Shown: piece after piece, positions 6,803-13,632 of the stretch | Position numbering within the stretch: the stretch's first letter is position 1 | Layout of the letters: each line of letters begins with the position of its first letter | From: Deinococcus hopiensis KR-140 | GTDB lineage: Bacteria; Deinococcota; Deinococci; Deinococcales; Deinococcaceae | Assembly: GCA_943327755.2 (NCBI GenBank) | Contig: CALPYF020000041.1 | Location: 1-37,156 of the forward strand | Direction of reading: 5' to 3' | Length of the DNA: 37,156 nt | The notes under the pieces: generated by a model | What the model saw: the letters and a program-made list of their open reading frames with translations, nothing else | Told to the model about the DNA's origin: nothing | The model's database searches: none | Translations under genes and position numbers: made by a program

Positions 6803-7540
6803 ATGACCAGTATCGACCTGAACGCCGACCTGGGCGAGGGCAGCGCGCACGAGGAGACCGTCATGGGCGTGGTGAGCAGCGCGAACATCGCCTGCGGCGG
6901 GCACGCCGGGGACGCCGGGACGATGCGGGACTCGCTGCGGCTCGCGGCGCGCTTCGGGGTGGCGGCCGGCGCGCACCCGGGCTTCCCGGACCGCGAGGGC
7001 TTCGGGCGGCGCGAACTGCACTTCCCCCCGGACGAGGTCCGCGCGTTCGTGCGCGAGCAGATCGAGGTGCTCAAGGCCGTCGCGGCGCGCGAGGGGGTGC
7101 CGCTGCGGCACGTCAAGCCGCACGGGATGCTGTACAACATGGCCGTCCGGGACGAGGCGCTGGCGCGCGCGGTGGCGCAGGCCGCCGCCGACAGTGGGAT
7201 CGGGGTGTACTTCGGGCTGGCGGGCAGCGGCGCGATGCTGCGCGAGGCGCGCGCCGCCGGGCTGCGCGAGATCGGCGAGGGCTTCGCGGACCGCGGGTAC
7301 GCGCCCGACGGGAGCCTGTGGCCGCGCGGGCAGGCGGGCGCGCTGCTGGACGCGGCCGCCGCGACCGCGCAGGGCGTGCGGATCGCGCGGGATGGCGTGA
7401 CGACCGCCGTGACCGGCGAGCCGGTCGCCGTGCCCGCCCGGACGCTGTGCCTGCACGGTGACGGCGCCGAGGCCGCCGAACTGGCCCGGACGCTGCGCGC
7501 AGCGCTGGAGGCGGCGGGGCTGCGCGTGGCTGCGCCCTGA
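6803..7540 (+). CDS. pxpA: 5-oxoprolinase subunit PxpA (LamB/YcsF family)
   Basis: The 245-aa protein begins with the family signature IDLNADLGEG and continues with SSANIACGGHAGDAGTMRDS, GAHPGFPDREGFGRR and HVKPHGMLYN, the conserved motifs of the LamB/YcsF fold. It catalyses the hydrolytic half of the ATP-dependent opening of 5-oxoproline to glutamate, with PxpBC. It has its own leaderless promoter, although pxpBC lie just upstream on the same strand, so the subunits may not be made strictly from one transcript. A 7-bp GC hairpin (7563-7593) follows. Confidence 0.94.
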   Translation: MTSIDLNADLGEGSAHEETVMGVVSSANIACGGHAGDAGTMRDSLRLAARFGVAAGAHPGFPDREGFGRRELHFPPDEVRAFVREQIEVLKAVAAREGVPLRHVKPHGMLYNMAVRDEALARAVAQAAADSGIGVYFGLAGSGAMLREARAAGLREIGEGFADRGYAPDGSLWPRGQAGALLDAAAATAQGVRIARDGVTTAVTGEPVAVPARTLCLHGDGAEAAELARTLRAALEAAGLRVAAP

Positions 7541-7562
7541 AGCGGCGCCCCGAGTCCACCGT

Positions 7563-7593
7563 GGCCTGCCGCTGACCCGGCGGGCCGCAGGCC
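7563..7593 (+). terminator. Weak hairpin after pxpA
   Basis: GGCCTGC (7563-7569) pairs with GCAGGCC (7587-7593), followed by TTGTC. It is a plausible but weak terminator. Confidence 0.35.
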
Positions 7594-7637
7594 TTGTCAG
7601 GAGTTCGTGAGACTCCGCGTGCTGCAATGCCCGCGAG

Positions 7638-8762
7638 ATGCGGCCCGACTACCGCCCCGGCTCCCTGCGCGCATCCCTGCGTGGCGCGGGCGACGTGTTC
7701 CGCACGACCCTGGATCGCCGGACGCTGAATCAGCGGCTCCTGGCCGCCGTTCTGGCCGCCACGCTGCTGGCCGCGCTGTACTACCAGCGTGACCCGTTCG
7801 AGCGGGTCGCCCTGAGCAGCATGGCCGTACTGATGGGCAGTCTGCTCACCACCCTGACCTTCACGGGCGTGTCCCTGCTCGCGGTGCAGCTGACTGCGCT
7901 GCTGGGCGGCTGGGTGTACCTGCTCGCCAAGATCGCGTACGTGCTGTTCGTCCTGCAGGGGGACGCCGGTCTGCCCATCCTGATGGGGCTGGCGCCCTGG
8001 GTGGCGGTGCTGCTCGCCTCACACCTGTGGACGCTGGGCGCGCGCCTGAGCCGCCCGCTGAACGCCGCCGCGCTGGGCAGCCTGACGCTGCTGCTGCTGG
8101 CGAAACTGGCGCTGCAACCGACCGCCCTGAACGATCACGTGACCGGTACGCTGGCGCAGATGCTGCTGGCCAGCGCCGTGCTGCTGTTCGGGCAGCGCAG
8201 CGCGGCGAAACGCATGACCAGCGACGTGCGCCGCGCGGCGCTTGGGCAGGACACGCCCGGCCTGGACGCCCTGACCGGCCTGTCCGACCGCGTGTCCCTG
8301 GAGTGCCAGCTGGAGGAGCGTTTCCAGCAGCAGCCCGAGCATCTGGTGGTGGCGGCCATCGGCGTGGACACGCCCGGTGACGTGGGGGCGCACTTCCCAC
8401 CGCGCCTGTCGGCCCACGTGTCCCGCGTCCTGATGGGCACCGTACGGGACGAGGATCTGCTCGGGTGCCTGGGCGACGGGGTGGCGGCCCTGGTGATGTA
8501 CGCGCCGGACGCCCGCTCGGCCCGCGCGGCCTGCGAGCGGCTGCGGGTGCGCGTGGCGTCACGGCCGCTGGACGGCGTGAATCCCAGCGTGACCATCGGC
8601 GTGGTGTACGCCGACGGGCAGCTGGACGCCCTGGCGCTGCTGCGGGCCGCCGAGGACGCCCTGCGCGCCGCGCGCCGTCTCGGGCCGAACCGGGTGCTGC
8701 TCGGGCCGGTCACCCCGGAACCCGGTGAGGAGGCCGCGCCGCTGGGCGCGCTGCTCACCTGA
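7638..8762 (+). CDS. Membrane protein with a degenerate GGDEF domain
   Basis: The 374-aa protein has about five to six hydrophobic helices between residues 33 and 185. A cytoplasmic C-terminal domain of diguanylate cyclase type follows. The opening DALTGLSDRVSLE matches the family DxLTGLxNR motif. The catalytic GGDEF loop is replaced by LGDGV (residues 278-282, within DLLGCLGDGVAALV). Synthesis of cyclic di-GMP is therefore unlikely; nucleotide binding or a purely structural role is possible. No EAL or HD-GYP domain is fused. TGCAAT lies 9 bases before the ATG and there is no clear ribosome-binding site. Confidence 0.8.
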   Translation: MRPDYRPGSLRASLRGAGDVFRTTLDRRTLNQRLLAAVLAATLLAALYYQRDPFERVALSSMAVLMGSLLTTLTFTGVSLLAVQLTALLGGWVYLLAKIAYVLFVLQGDAGLPILMGLAPWVAVLLASHLWTLGARLSRPLNAAALGSLTLLLLAKLALQPTALNDHVTGTLAQMLLASAVLLFGQRSAAKRMTSDVRRAALGQDTPGLDALTGLSDRVSLECQLEERFQQQPEHLVVAAIGVDTPGDVGAHFPPRLSAHVSRVLMGTVRDEDLLGCLGDGVAALVMYAPDARSARAACERLRVRVASRPLDGVNPSVTIGVVYADGQLDALALLRAAEDALRAARRLGPNRVLLGPVTPEPGEEAAPLGALLT

Positions 8763-8803
8763 ACCTCGCCCTGCGGGTGCTCCCGGCGCGGGGGCTTTTG
8801 CGG

Positions 8804-8852
8804 CACAATCGGGGGGCACTTCCCACCCGTCCGCTTCCGGCGGCAGAAAGGA
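8804..8852 (+). promoter_or_regulatory. Possible -10 box and ribosome-binding site of ktrA
   Basis: CACAAT (8804-8809) is a possible -10. AAAGGA (8847-8852) is a clear Shine-Dalgarno sequence 7 bases before the ATG at 8860, so this gene has a normal leader. No convincing -35 was seen. Confidence 0.45.
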
Positions 8853-8859
8853 CTTCCCG

Positions 8860-9519
8860 ATGAAAAGCAAACAATGTCTGGTGATCGGCCTGGGCCGCTT
8901 CGGTACGGCGGTGGCGACCACCCTCTACGAGATGGGTCACGAGGTCGTCGCCATCGATCAGCACGAAGAGAACGTCGAGCGGGTCATGAATCTGGTGACG
9001 CACGCCGCCATCGTGGACGCCAGTGACGAGCGGGCCCTGCGCGCCCTGGGCGTCGGGGATTTCGACGTGGTGGTCGTGGCCATCGGCACGGACGTGCAGG
9101 CGAACATCCTGGCGACCATGAACGCCAAGAGTCTCGGCGCGCCGTACGTGGTCAGCAAGGCCATCGACGAGATGGCGCGGCGGGTCCTGGAGCGCATCGG
9201 CGCGGACCTCGTGATCCGGCCCGAGCATGACATGGGCGTGCGGCTGGCGCGGCAGATCGCCACGCCGAACATCGTGGACACCCTGGACCTGGGCGGGGAC
9301 TACGCCATCGTGGAGATCGAGGCGAACGAACGCCTGAAGGGGACGCTGCGCGACCTGAACCTCACGGGCCGCTTCAACGTGCAGGTCATCGCGATCAGCC
9401 GCGCCGGGAAGATCGAGGTGACCCCCCGCGCCGAGGATGAACTGCGCCCGCACGACAAACTGGTCGTGATCGGCACGAGTCACAACATCGACGACCTGCG
9501 CCGCTACCTGGGGGAATGA
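8860..9519 (+). CDS. ktrA: TrkA/KtrA family potassium uptake regulatory protein
   Basis: The 219-aa RCK protein has a Rossmann NAD/nucleotide-binding TrkA_N domain with GLGRFG at residues 10-15 and an acidic strand-2 end (VVAIDQHEENV). A TrkA_C domain follows from about residue 135. The length fits single-RCK KtrA/KtrC proteins, which form an octameric ring gating a KtrB-type potassium channel at the inner membrane. No ktrB lies in the window. The ATG at 8860 was chosen for its ribosome-binding site and for MKSKQCLVIG, the usual family start. The subtype (KtrA or KtrC) is not certain. Confidence 0.9.
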   Translation: MKSKQCLVIGLGRFGTAVATTLYEMGHEVVAIDQHEENVERVMNLVTHAAIVDASDERALRALGVGDFDVVVVAIGTDVQANILATMNAKSLGAPYVVSKAIDEMARRVLERIGADLVIRPEHDMGVRLARQIATPNIVDTLDLGGDYAIVEIEANERLKGTLRDLNLTGRFNVQVIAISRAGKIEVTPRAEDELRPHDKLVVIGTSHNIDDLRRYLGE

Positions 9520-9559
9520 GCCGTCCGGTCGCCCGGGTGGCCCACGCCGGGCGCACGGC
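9520..9559. terminator. Bidirectional hairpin between ktrA and a small membrane gene
   Basis: Outer arms GCCGT / ACGGC and inner arms CGCCCGG (9530-9536) / CCGGGCG (9547-9553) form a long GC stem exactly between two convergent stop codons. Confidence 0.55.
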
Positions 9560-9561
9560 CC

Positions 9562-9717
9562 TCAGCGGTGGTTGAGGGCCACGACCATCGCGGCCAGCAG
9601 GGGCAGCAGGGCGCTGACGCTCCAGACAGTCATCGCGCGGGCCGCGCCGGGCCGCAGCAGGAACAGCAGCAGCAGCGCCGCGCAGACCAGCGTCACACCC
9701 AGGTAGACAGAACCCAT
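9562..9717 (-). CDS. Small membrane protein, 51 aa
   Basis: The ATG frame encodes 51 residues with two hydrophobic helices (about 5-21 and 31-47) separated by RPGAARA, and ends NHR. TATGCT ends 7 bases before this ATG, matching the local leaderless pattern and favouring it over an in-frame ATG four codons upstream. It converges on ktrA. The function is unknown. Confidence 0.65.
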   Translation of the reverse strand: MGSVYLGVTLVCAALLLLFLLRPGAARAMTVWSVSALLPLLAAMVVALNHR

Positions 9718-9724
9718 GCGGGGC

Positions 9725-9730
9725 AGCATA
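9725..9730 (-). promoter_or_regulatory. Leaderless -10 box (TATGCT) for the 51-aa membrane protein
   Basis: The hexamer ends 7 bases before the start at 9717 on the minus strand. Confidence 0.55.
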
Positions 9731-9744
9731 CCGCGCGGCGCGGA

Positions 9745-10938
9745 TCAGCGCTCAGCGCGGGCCTGCGCCGCGTCCAGCGCGGCCTTCGCACTGAGCTTGC
9801 CCGCAGTGGCCTGCGCGAGGGCGTCCTCGATCAGCGTGGTCCACGCGGCGTACTCGGGCGTGGTCGGCCGGGGCACCGCCCACGCGATCTGGGCGTGCGC
9901 GGCGCGCAGCTGCGGATTCTTCGCGTACCAGTCGTCCAGCAGCGGCGTCCCCGCGCGGCGAGGCGGCACGTAGGCGGTGGTCTTCACCCAGTCGGCCAGC
10001 CGGGCGGGCTGCATCAGGTACTGCCAGAAGGCGACCGCACCCGCCTGCTCGGCGGCAGGCGTGCCCTTCGGGACGACCAGGGTCGCGCCGCCCAGCGGCA
10101 CGGTGCACGCGCCCTCCTTCTCGCAGGGGAACGGCGCGATGCCCAGATTGAAGAAGGGCAGCTTGCGCGCGTCGATCCAGTTGGCGACGCTGGCCAGCAC
10201 GAACACGTTCTGCCCGCGCGCGAAGTCGAACGCGGCGCGCACCGCCTCGTTCAGCCCGCGCGGCTGGGCCTGACCGGCGGCACTCATGCGGGCCAGCTGC
10301 GTCAGGGCGTCCACGGCATCGGGGCTGTTCAGGCGCGGACGGTCGCCGCTGCTGAGCGCGCCGCCGCGCGACAGGACGTTCGCTTCGAAGGTCCAGGCGT
10401 CGGCCGCCGCCACCAGCGGGCGGCGGCCACCGGTGGCCAGGGTGCGGCTCTGAGCCTCCAGCTGCGCCCAGGTGTCCGGGGCGCTCAGGCCCGCTTTCTT
10501 CAGGAGGCCGGCGTTGTACATCAGCACCGGCACGCTGACGTTCCAGGGCAGGCCGTAGGTGCGCTCGGCCAGCTGCCCGGTCTTCCACACAGCGGGGTAG
10601 ATGTCGCCGCGCAGCGCGGCCGGCAGGTCGTCCACCCGGCCGCTCAGGTCGGTCAGCTGGCCGGCCTGGGCCAGGGCCGGGAACTGCGTGAATTCCAGCT
10701 GCGCCAGCGCCGGAGCCGCACCGCTCTTCAGGGCCGCCTGGAGTTTGGGCAGCAGGTCGCGGTAGGTGCCCTGCGCGACCGGGACAATCTCGTAGGCACT
10801 CTGGGACGCGTTGAACTCGCGGGCGTACGCCTGGACAGTGCCCTGCACGCCGCCCATGGCGTGCCAGAACTCCACGCGGACGGGCGCGGCGTGCGCGGCG
10901 GTGGCGAGCAGCAGGGCAGTCAGGGGCAGGGCGCGCAT
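9745..10938 (-). CDS. ABC transporter extracellular substrate-binding protein (family 1, UgpB-like)
   Basis: The 397-aa protein has a signal peptide (MRALPLTALLLATAAHA). The mature start VRVEFWHAMGG is typical of the glycerol-3-phosphate/sugar binding group (SBP_bac_1). YGLPWNVSVPVLMYN matches the hinge-region motif where UgpB-type proteins read FPFNxSxPVLYYN. It should deliver a sugar or sugar phosphate to an inner-membrane ABC permease, but no permease or ATPase gene is adjacent, so it is an orphan here. The ligand is unknown. The start follows TATCCT by 8 bases. Confidence 0.87.
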   Translation of the reverse strand: MRALPLTALLLATAAHAAPVRVEFWHAMGGVQGTVQAYAREFNASQSAYEIVPVAQGTYRDLLPKLQAALKSGAAPALAQLEFTQFPALAQAGQLTDLSGRVDDLPAALRGDIYPAVWKTGQLAERTYGLPWNVSVPVLMYNAGLLKKAGLSAPDTWAQLEAQSRTLATGGRRPLVAAADAWTFEANVLSRGGALSSGDRPRLNSPDAVDALTQLARMSAAGQAQPRGLNEAVRAAFDFARGQNVFVLASVANWIDARKLPFFNLGIAPFPCEKEGACTVPLGGATLVVPKGTPAAEQAGAVAFWQYLMQPARLADWVKTTAYVPPRRAGTPLLDDWYAKNPQLRAAHAQIAWAVPRPTTPEYAAWTTLIEDALAQATAGKLSAKAALDAAQARAER

Positions 10939-10946
10939 GTCGGGCC

Positions 10947-10952
10947 AGGATA
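10947..10952 (-). promoter_or_regulatory. Leaderless -10 box (TATCCT) for the binding-protein gene
   Basis: The hexamer ends 8 bases before the ATG at 10938. It lies just beside a 9-bp inverted repeat (GCCGGACCG at 10956-10964, CGGTCCGGC at 10993-11001) that may form the end of the preceding transcript. Confidence 0.5.
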
Positions 10953-11012
10953 CCGGCCGGACCGGGGCGGCACCGTCAGCCGGGACGGGATTCGGTCCGG
11001 CGGCGGCCAGAG

Positions 11013-12668
11013 TCAGGGCAGCAGCGGGTACAGGTCCACGCGGCTGCCGGGGCGCACGTCCCCCCGCGCGGCAATCCCGACGACGACCACGCCGCTGCGG
11101 CCATTCAGGCGGGTGATCAGCGGCACCAGTTCGCCCACGTCCAGGCCCTGCACGTACTCGCTGGGCACCCCGCGGGACGTGAGATCCAGCGTGGCGTCCT
11201 GCACGAGTTCCCCGATCTGGTCCTGCGTGCGGCGCAGATCACCCAGGGTGACGGTGGCGCGGCGGATGACCTGATCGGCGCGGTACAGCACGGCGTTGGC
11301 CCGCGCGTCGCAGCTCAGGTCGACCGGGAAGCCCACGGCGGCGTTCTGCGCGGCGCGGCACTGCACGAAGGCGCTGGTGTTCAGGCCCCGCAGCTTGGTT
11401 TCCAGGGCGCCCCGGGCGGCGGGCGTCAGGCGCGCGGCGGGGCTGCCCTTGGCGCCGCGGGCGGCGGCGCTGCGCGCGGCGTCGAGCAGGAACTGGTCCA
11501 GGTTGCGGACCCCCGGCACCACGGCCGCGTACACCAGTTCGTTCCTGGGGTAGGCGAGGTCGGTGTTGCGCGTGGCGCTCAGTTCGGCGCGGCTGCTGGA
11601 AAACTCGTCCTGCAGGCGGCCCAGCGTGGCGCGCAGCGTGTCGTTGCTGTCGCGCAGCTGCTGCTGCTGGAGTTGCAGGGCGCCCAGATCGTTCAGGATG
11701 CGGTTGCGGTCGCGGGCGGCCTGATCCCGCGCGGTGATCAGGGCCGCGCGCTCACTGCTCAGGCGGTCCCGTTCGGCGCGCAGGCCGTCGCGGGCCTGCT
11801 GCGCGGCGCGCTGCTGGGCCTGCGCGTCCTGCAGGGCCTGCCGGGCGGCGCTGAGGCTCTGCTGGGCTTCACGCAGGGCGCGGTCGGCCTGCGCGCGGTC
11901 CCGCGCGAGCGTGTCGATCTGCGCGCGGGCCTGCTGCGCCTGCGTCTGGGCCTGCTGCGCGCGGATCTGGGCCTGCTGGGCCAGGTCCTGCTGCGCCTGC
12001 GCGCGGGCCTGCGCGGTCTCGGCGGCAGCCTGCGCGGCGCGGGCGCGGTCCTGGGCGCTGCGCGTCTCCTGTTCGGACAGCGCGATACGGGCCCCCAGAT
12101 CCACGACCTGCGCGTCGAGGTTCTGCGCGCGGGCCTGGCTGGCTTTCAGGGACACCTCCGCCACCTGGAGTTTCGCGCGGGTCTGCGCGGCGCGCGTCTC
12201 GAGGGCCTCCTGCGCGGCCGTGAGTTCCTTCACGCGGCCCTCCAGGGTGCGGGCCTGCGCCTGCACGCGGGCCTGAGCGGCGCGGGCGTCCGTGAGGGCC
12301 GTCTGCGCGGCCTTCAGGGCGCTCTGGGCGGCCGTCTGCTGCTCACGCAGGCGCGCGGCCTCCTGCTGGGCGCGGTCGCGGTCGGCCTGCGCGGCGCGGA
12401 TGTCCCCCCGCAGGGCCTCCAGCTGGGGGCGCAGCTGGTCGGCCTGCGCGATGGTGTTCACGGCGCTGCTGTTCAGGATCAGGAACGCCGCGAGGCTGGC
12501 GGCGCTGATGCCCATGCCGGACAGGACCGCCACGACGAGCGCGGTGGTCTTGGGCCGCATGCCGAACCAGCGCAGGTGCTTGCGTCCGGCCTTGCGGGCG
12601 ATGGTGTCGGCGGCGTACGCGACGACCCCCGAGAGGATCACCACGAAGGGCAGGAACAGCCACAGCAC
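11013..12668 (-). CDS. DUF3084 domain protein with long coiled coil
   Basis: The 551-aa protein has two N-terminal membrane helices (about 1-20 and 42-66) around a basic loop (RKAGRKHLRWFGMRPK). A very long Ala/Gln-rich coiled coil follows to about residue 365. The C-terminal globular domain carries NELVYAAVVPGVRN and VVVGIAARGDVRPGSRV. This layout matches DUF3084, which I know from cyanobacteria and Deinococcus-Thermus and which has no established function. The start is GTG, with GGGGAG 8 bases upstream. It begins 17 bases after the lptB-like stop, so the two are an operon, suggesting a role in envelope transport or as a scaffold. Confidence 0.82.
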   Translation of the reverse strand: MLWLFLPFVVILSGVVAYAADTIARKAGRKHLRWFGMRPKTTALVVAVLSGMGISAASLAAFLILNSSAVNTIAQADQLRPQLEALRGDIRAAQADRDRAQQEAARLREQQTAAQSALKAAQTALTDARAAQARVQAQARTLEGRVKELTAAQEALETRAAQTRAKLQVAEVSLKASQARAQNLDAQVVDLGARIALSEQETRSAQDRARAAQAAAETAQARAQAQQDLAQQAQIRAQQAQTQAQQARAQIDTLARDRAQADRALREAQQSLSAARQALQDAQAQQRAAQQARDGLRAERDRLSSERAALITARDQAARDRNRILNDLGALQLQQQQLRDSNDTLRATLGRLQDEFSSSRAELSATRNTDLAYPRNELVYAAVVPGVRNLDQFLLDAARSAAARGAKGSPAARLTPAARGALETKLRGLNTSAFVQCRAAQNAAVGFPVDLSCDARANAVLYRADQVIRRATVTLGDLRRTQDQIGELVQDATLDLTSRGVPSEYVQGLDVGELVPLITRLNGRSGVVVVGIAARGDVRPGSRVDLYPLLP

Positions 12669-12685
12669 CTAGCAGACTCCCCGGA

Positions 12686-13462
12686 TCACAGCTCGAAGTC
12701 GTCGCCGAGGTAGTGCGTGCGGGCGTCCTCGTCCTGCGCGAAGCTCTGCGGGGTGCCCTCGAACTTCACCTCGCCGTCGTACATCAGGTACACGCGGTCG
12801 GTCAGGGCGATCGTCTCGCGGACGTTGTGGTCGGTGATGAACACGCCCAGGCCCCGGCGGTCACGCAGCTCCCGGATCAGGCGCTGGATCTCGCGGATGC
12901 TCTTGGGGTCCACCCCCGTGAAGGGCTCGTCAAGCAGCAGGTAGTCGGGATCGGTGGTCAGCGCCCGGGCGAGTTCCAGGCGGCGGCGTTCCCCGCCGGA
13001 CAGCTGGTACGCGAAGCTGCCCGCCAGGTGCGTCAACCCGAATTCCTCAAGCAGCGCGTCGGCGCGGGCTTCCTGCTCGGCGCGCGGCAGCCCCTGGTAC
13101 TCCAGGATGGCCAGCAGGTTGTCACGGGCGGTCAGTTTGCGAAATGCACTGGGTTCCTGCGGCAGGTACCCCAGGCCCAGCCGGGCACGTTCGTGCATGG
13201 GCAGGCGCGTCAGGTCGCGCTCGCCCAGCGCGATGCGGCCCGCGCCGGGGCGGACGAAGCCCACCAGCATGTAGAAGGTGGTGGTCTTGCCCGCCCCGTT
13301 CGGGCCGAACAGCGCCACGATCTCGCCCGGTTCCACCCGCAGGTTCACGTTCCGCACGACCGTCCGCCGACCATAGGTCTTGCCCAGCCCTTCAGCGTGC
13401 AGCACGGGGCGCGCGGGCAAGGCAGTCGTCTGGTCGGACAACGGGGACAGGGGCGCGGTCAC
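12686..13462 (-). CDS. lptB: LptB-like ABC transporter ATP-binding protein
   Basis: The 258-aa ATPase has Walker A GPNGAGKT (53-60), Q-loop region YLPQEPSAF, signature LSGGE (154-158), Walker B ending Asp178-Glu179 and an H-loop in TDHNVRET. The C-terminal DRVYLMYDGEVKFEGTPQ is typical of LptB of the lipopolysaccharide export complex. Deinococcus is not known to make classical LPS, so the cargo is unclear. No lptA, lptC, lptF or lptG is nearby; the partner is the DUF3084 gene downstream. The GTG at 13462 was chosen because TAGGCT ends 7 bases before it. The symbol reflects similarity, not proven function. Confidence 0.87.
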   Translation of the reverse strand: MTAPLSPLSDQTTALPARPVLHAEGLGKTYGRRTVVRNVNLRVEPGEIVALFGPNGAGKTTTFYMLVGFVRPGAGRIALGERDLTRLPMHERARLGLGYLPQEPSAFRKLTARDNLLAILEYQGLPRAEQEARADALLEEFGLTHLAGSFAYQLSGGERRRLELARALTTDPDYLLLDEPFTGVDPKSIREIQRLIRELRDRRGLGVFITDHNVRETIALTDRVYLMYDGEVKFEGTPQSFAQDEDARTHYLGDDFEL

Positions 13463-13469
13463 GCCCGGC

Positions 13470-13475
13470 AGCCTA
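13470..13475 (-). promoter_or_regulatory. Leaderless -10 box (TAGGCT) for lptB
   Basis: The hexamer ends 7 bases before the GTG at 13462. It sets the start 38 codons inside the longest open frame. Confidence 0.6.
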
Positions 13476-13619
13476 TCACCCCCGGGGGACGCCGCCCGTG
13501 AGGGAAGTGTGATTCTGCACGCTCCCACAGCGCGGCCAGCGACGTGCCCGTCAGATTGCCGTGACGACTGTTTCACTACTGTGCTTTCACCGCGGGCCCA
13601 GCCTGAACCGGCGCCCTCT

Positions 13620-13625
13620 GAGGAG
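13620..13625 (+). promoter_or_regulatory. Ribosome-binding site (GAGGAG) of the DUF11 protein gene
   Basis: GAGGAG lies 7 bases before ATGATG at 13633 and decides the start at the signal peptide, 24 codons inside the open frame. A possible -10 (TACTGT at 13577-13582) lies upstream, but its TTGCCG partner is only 15 bases away. Confidence 0.6.
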
Positions 13626-13632
13626 ACTTCCC

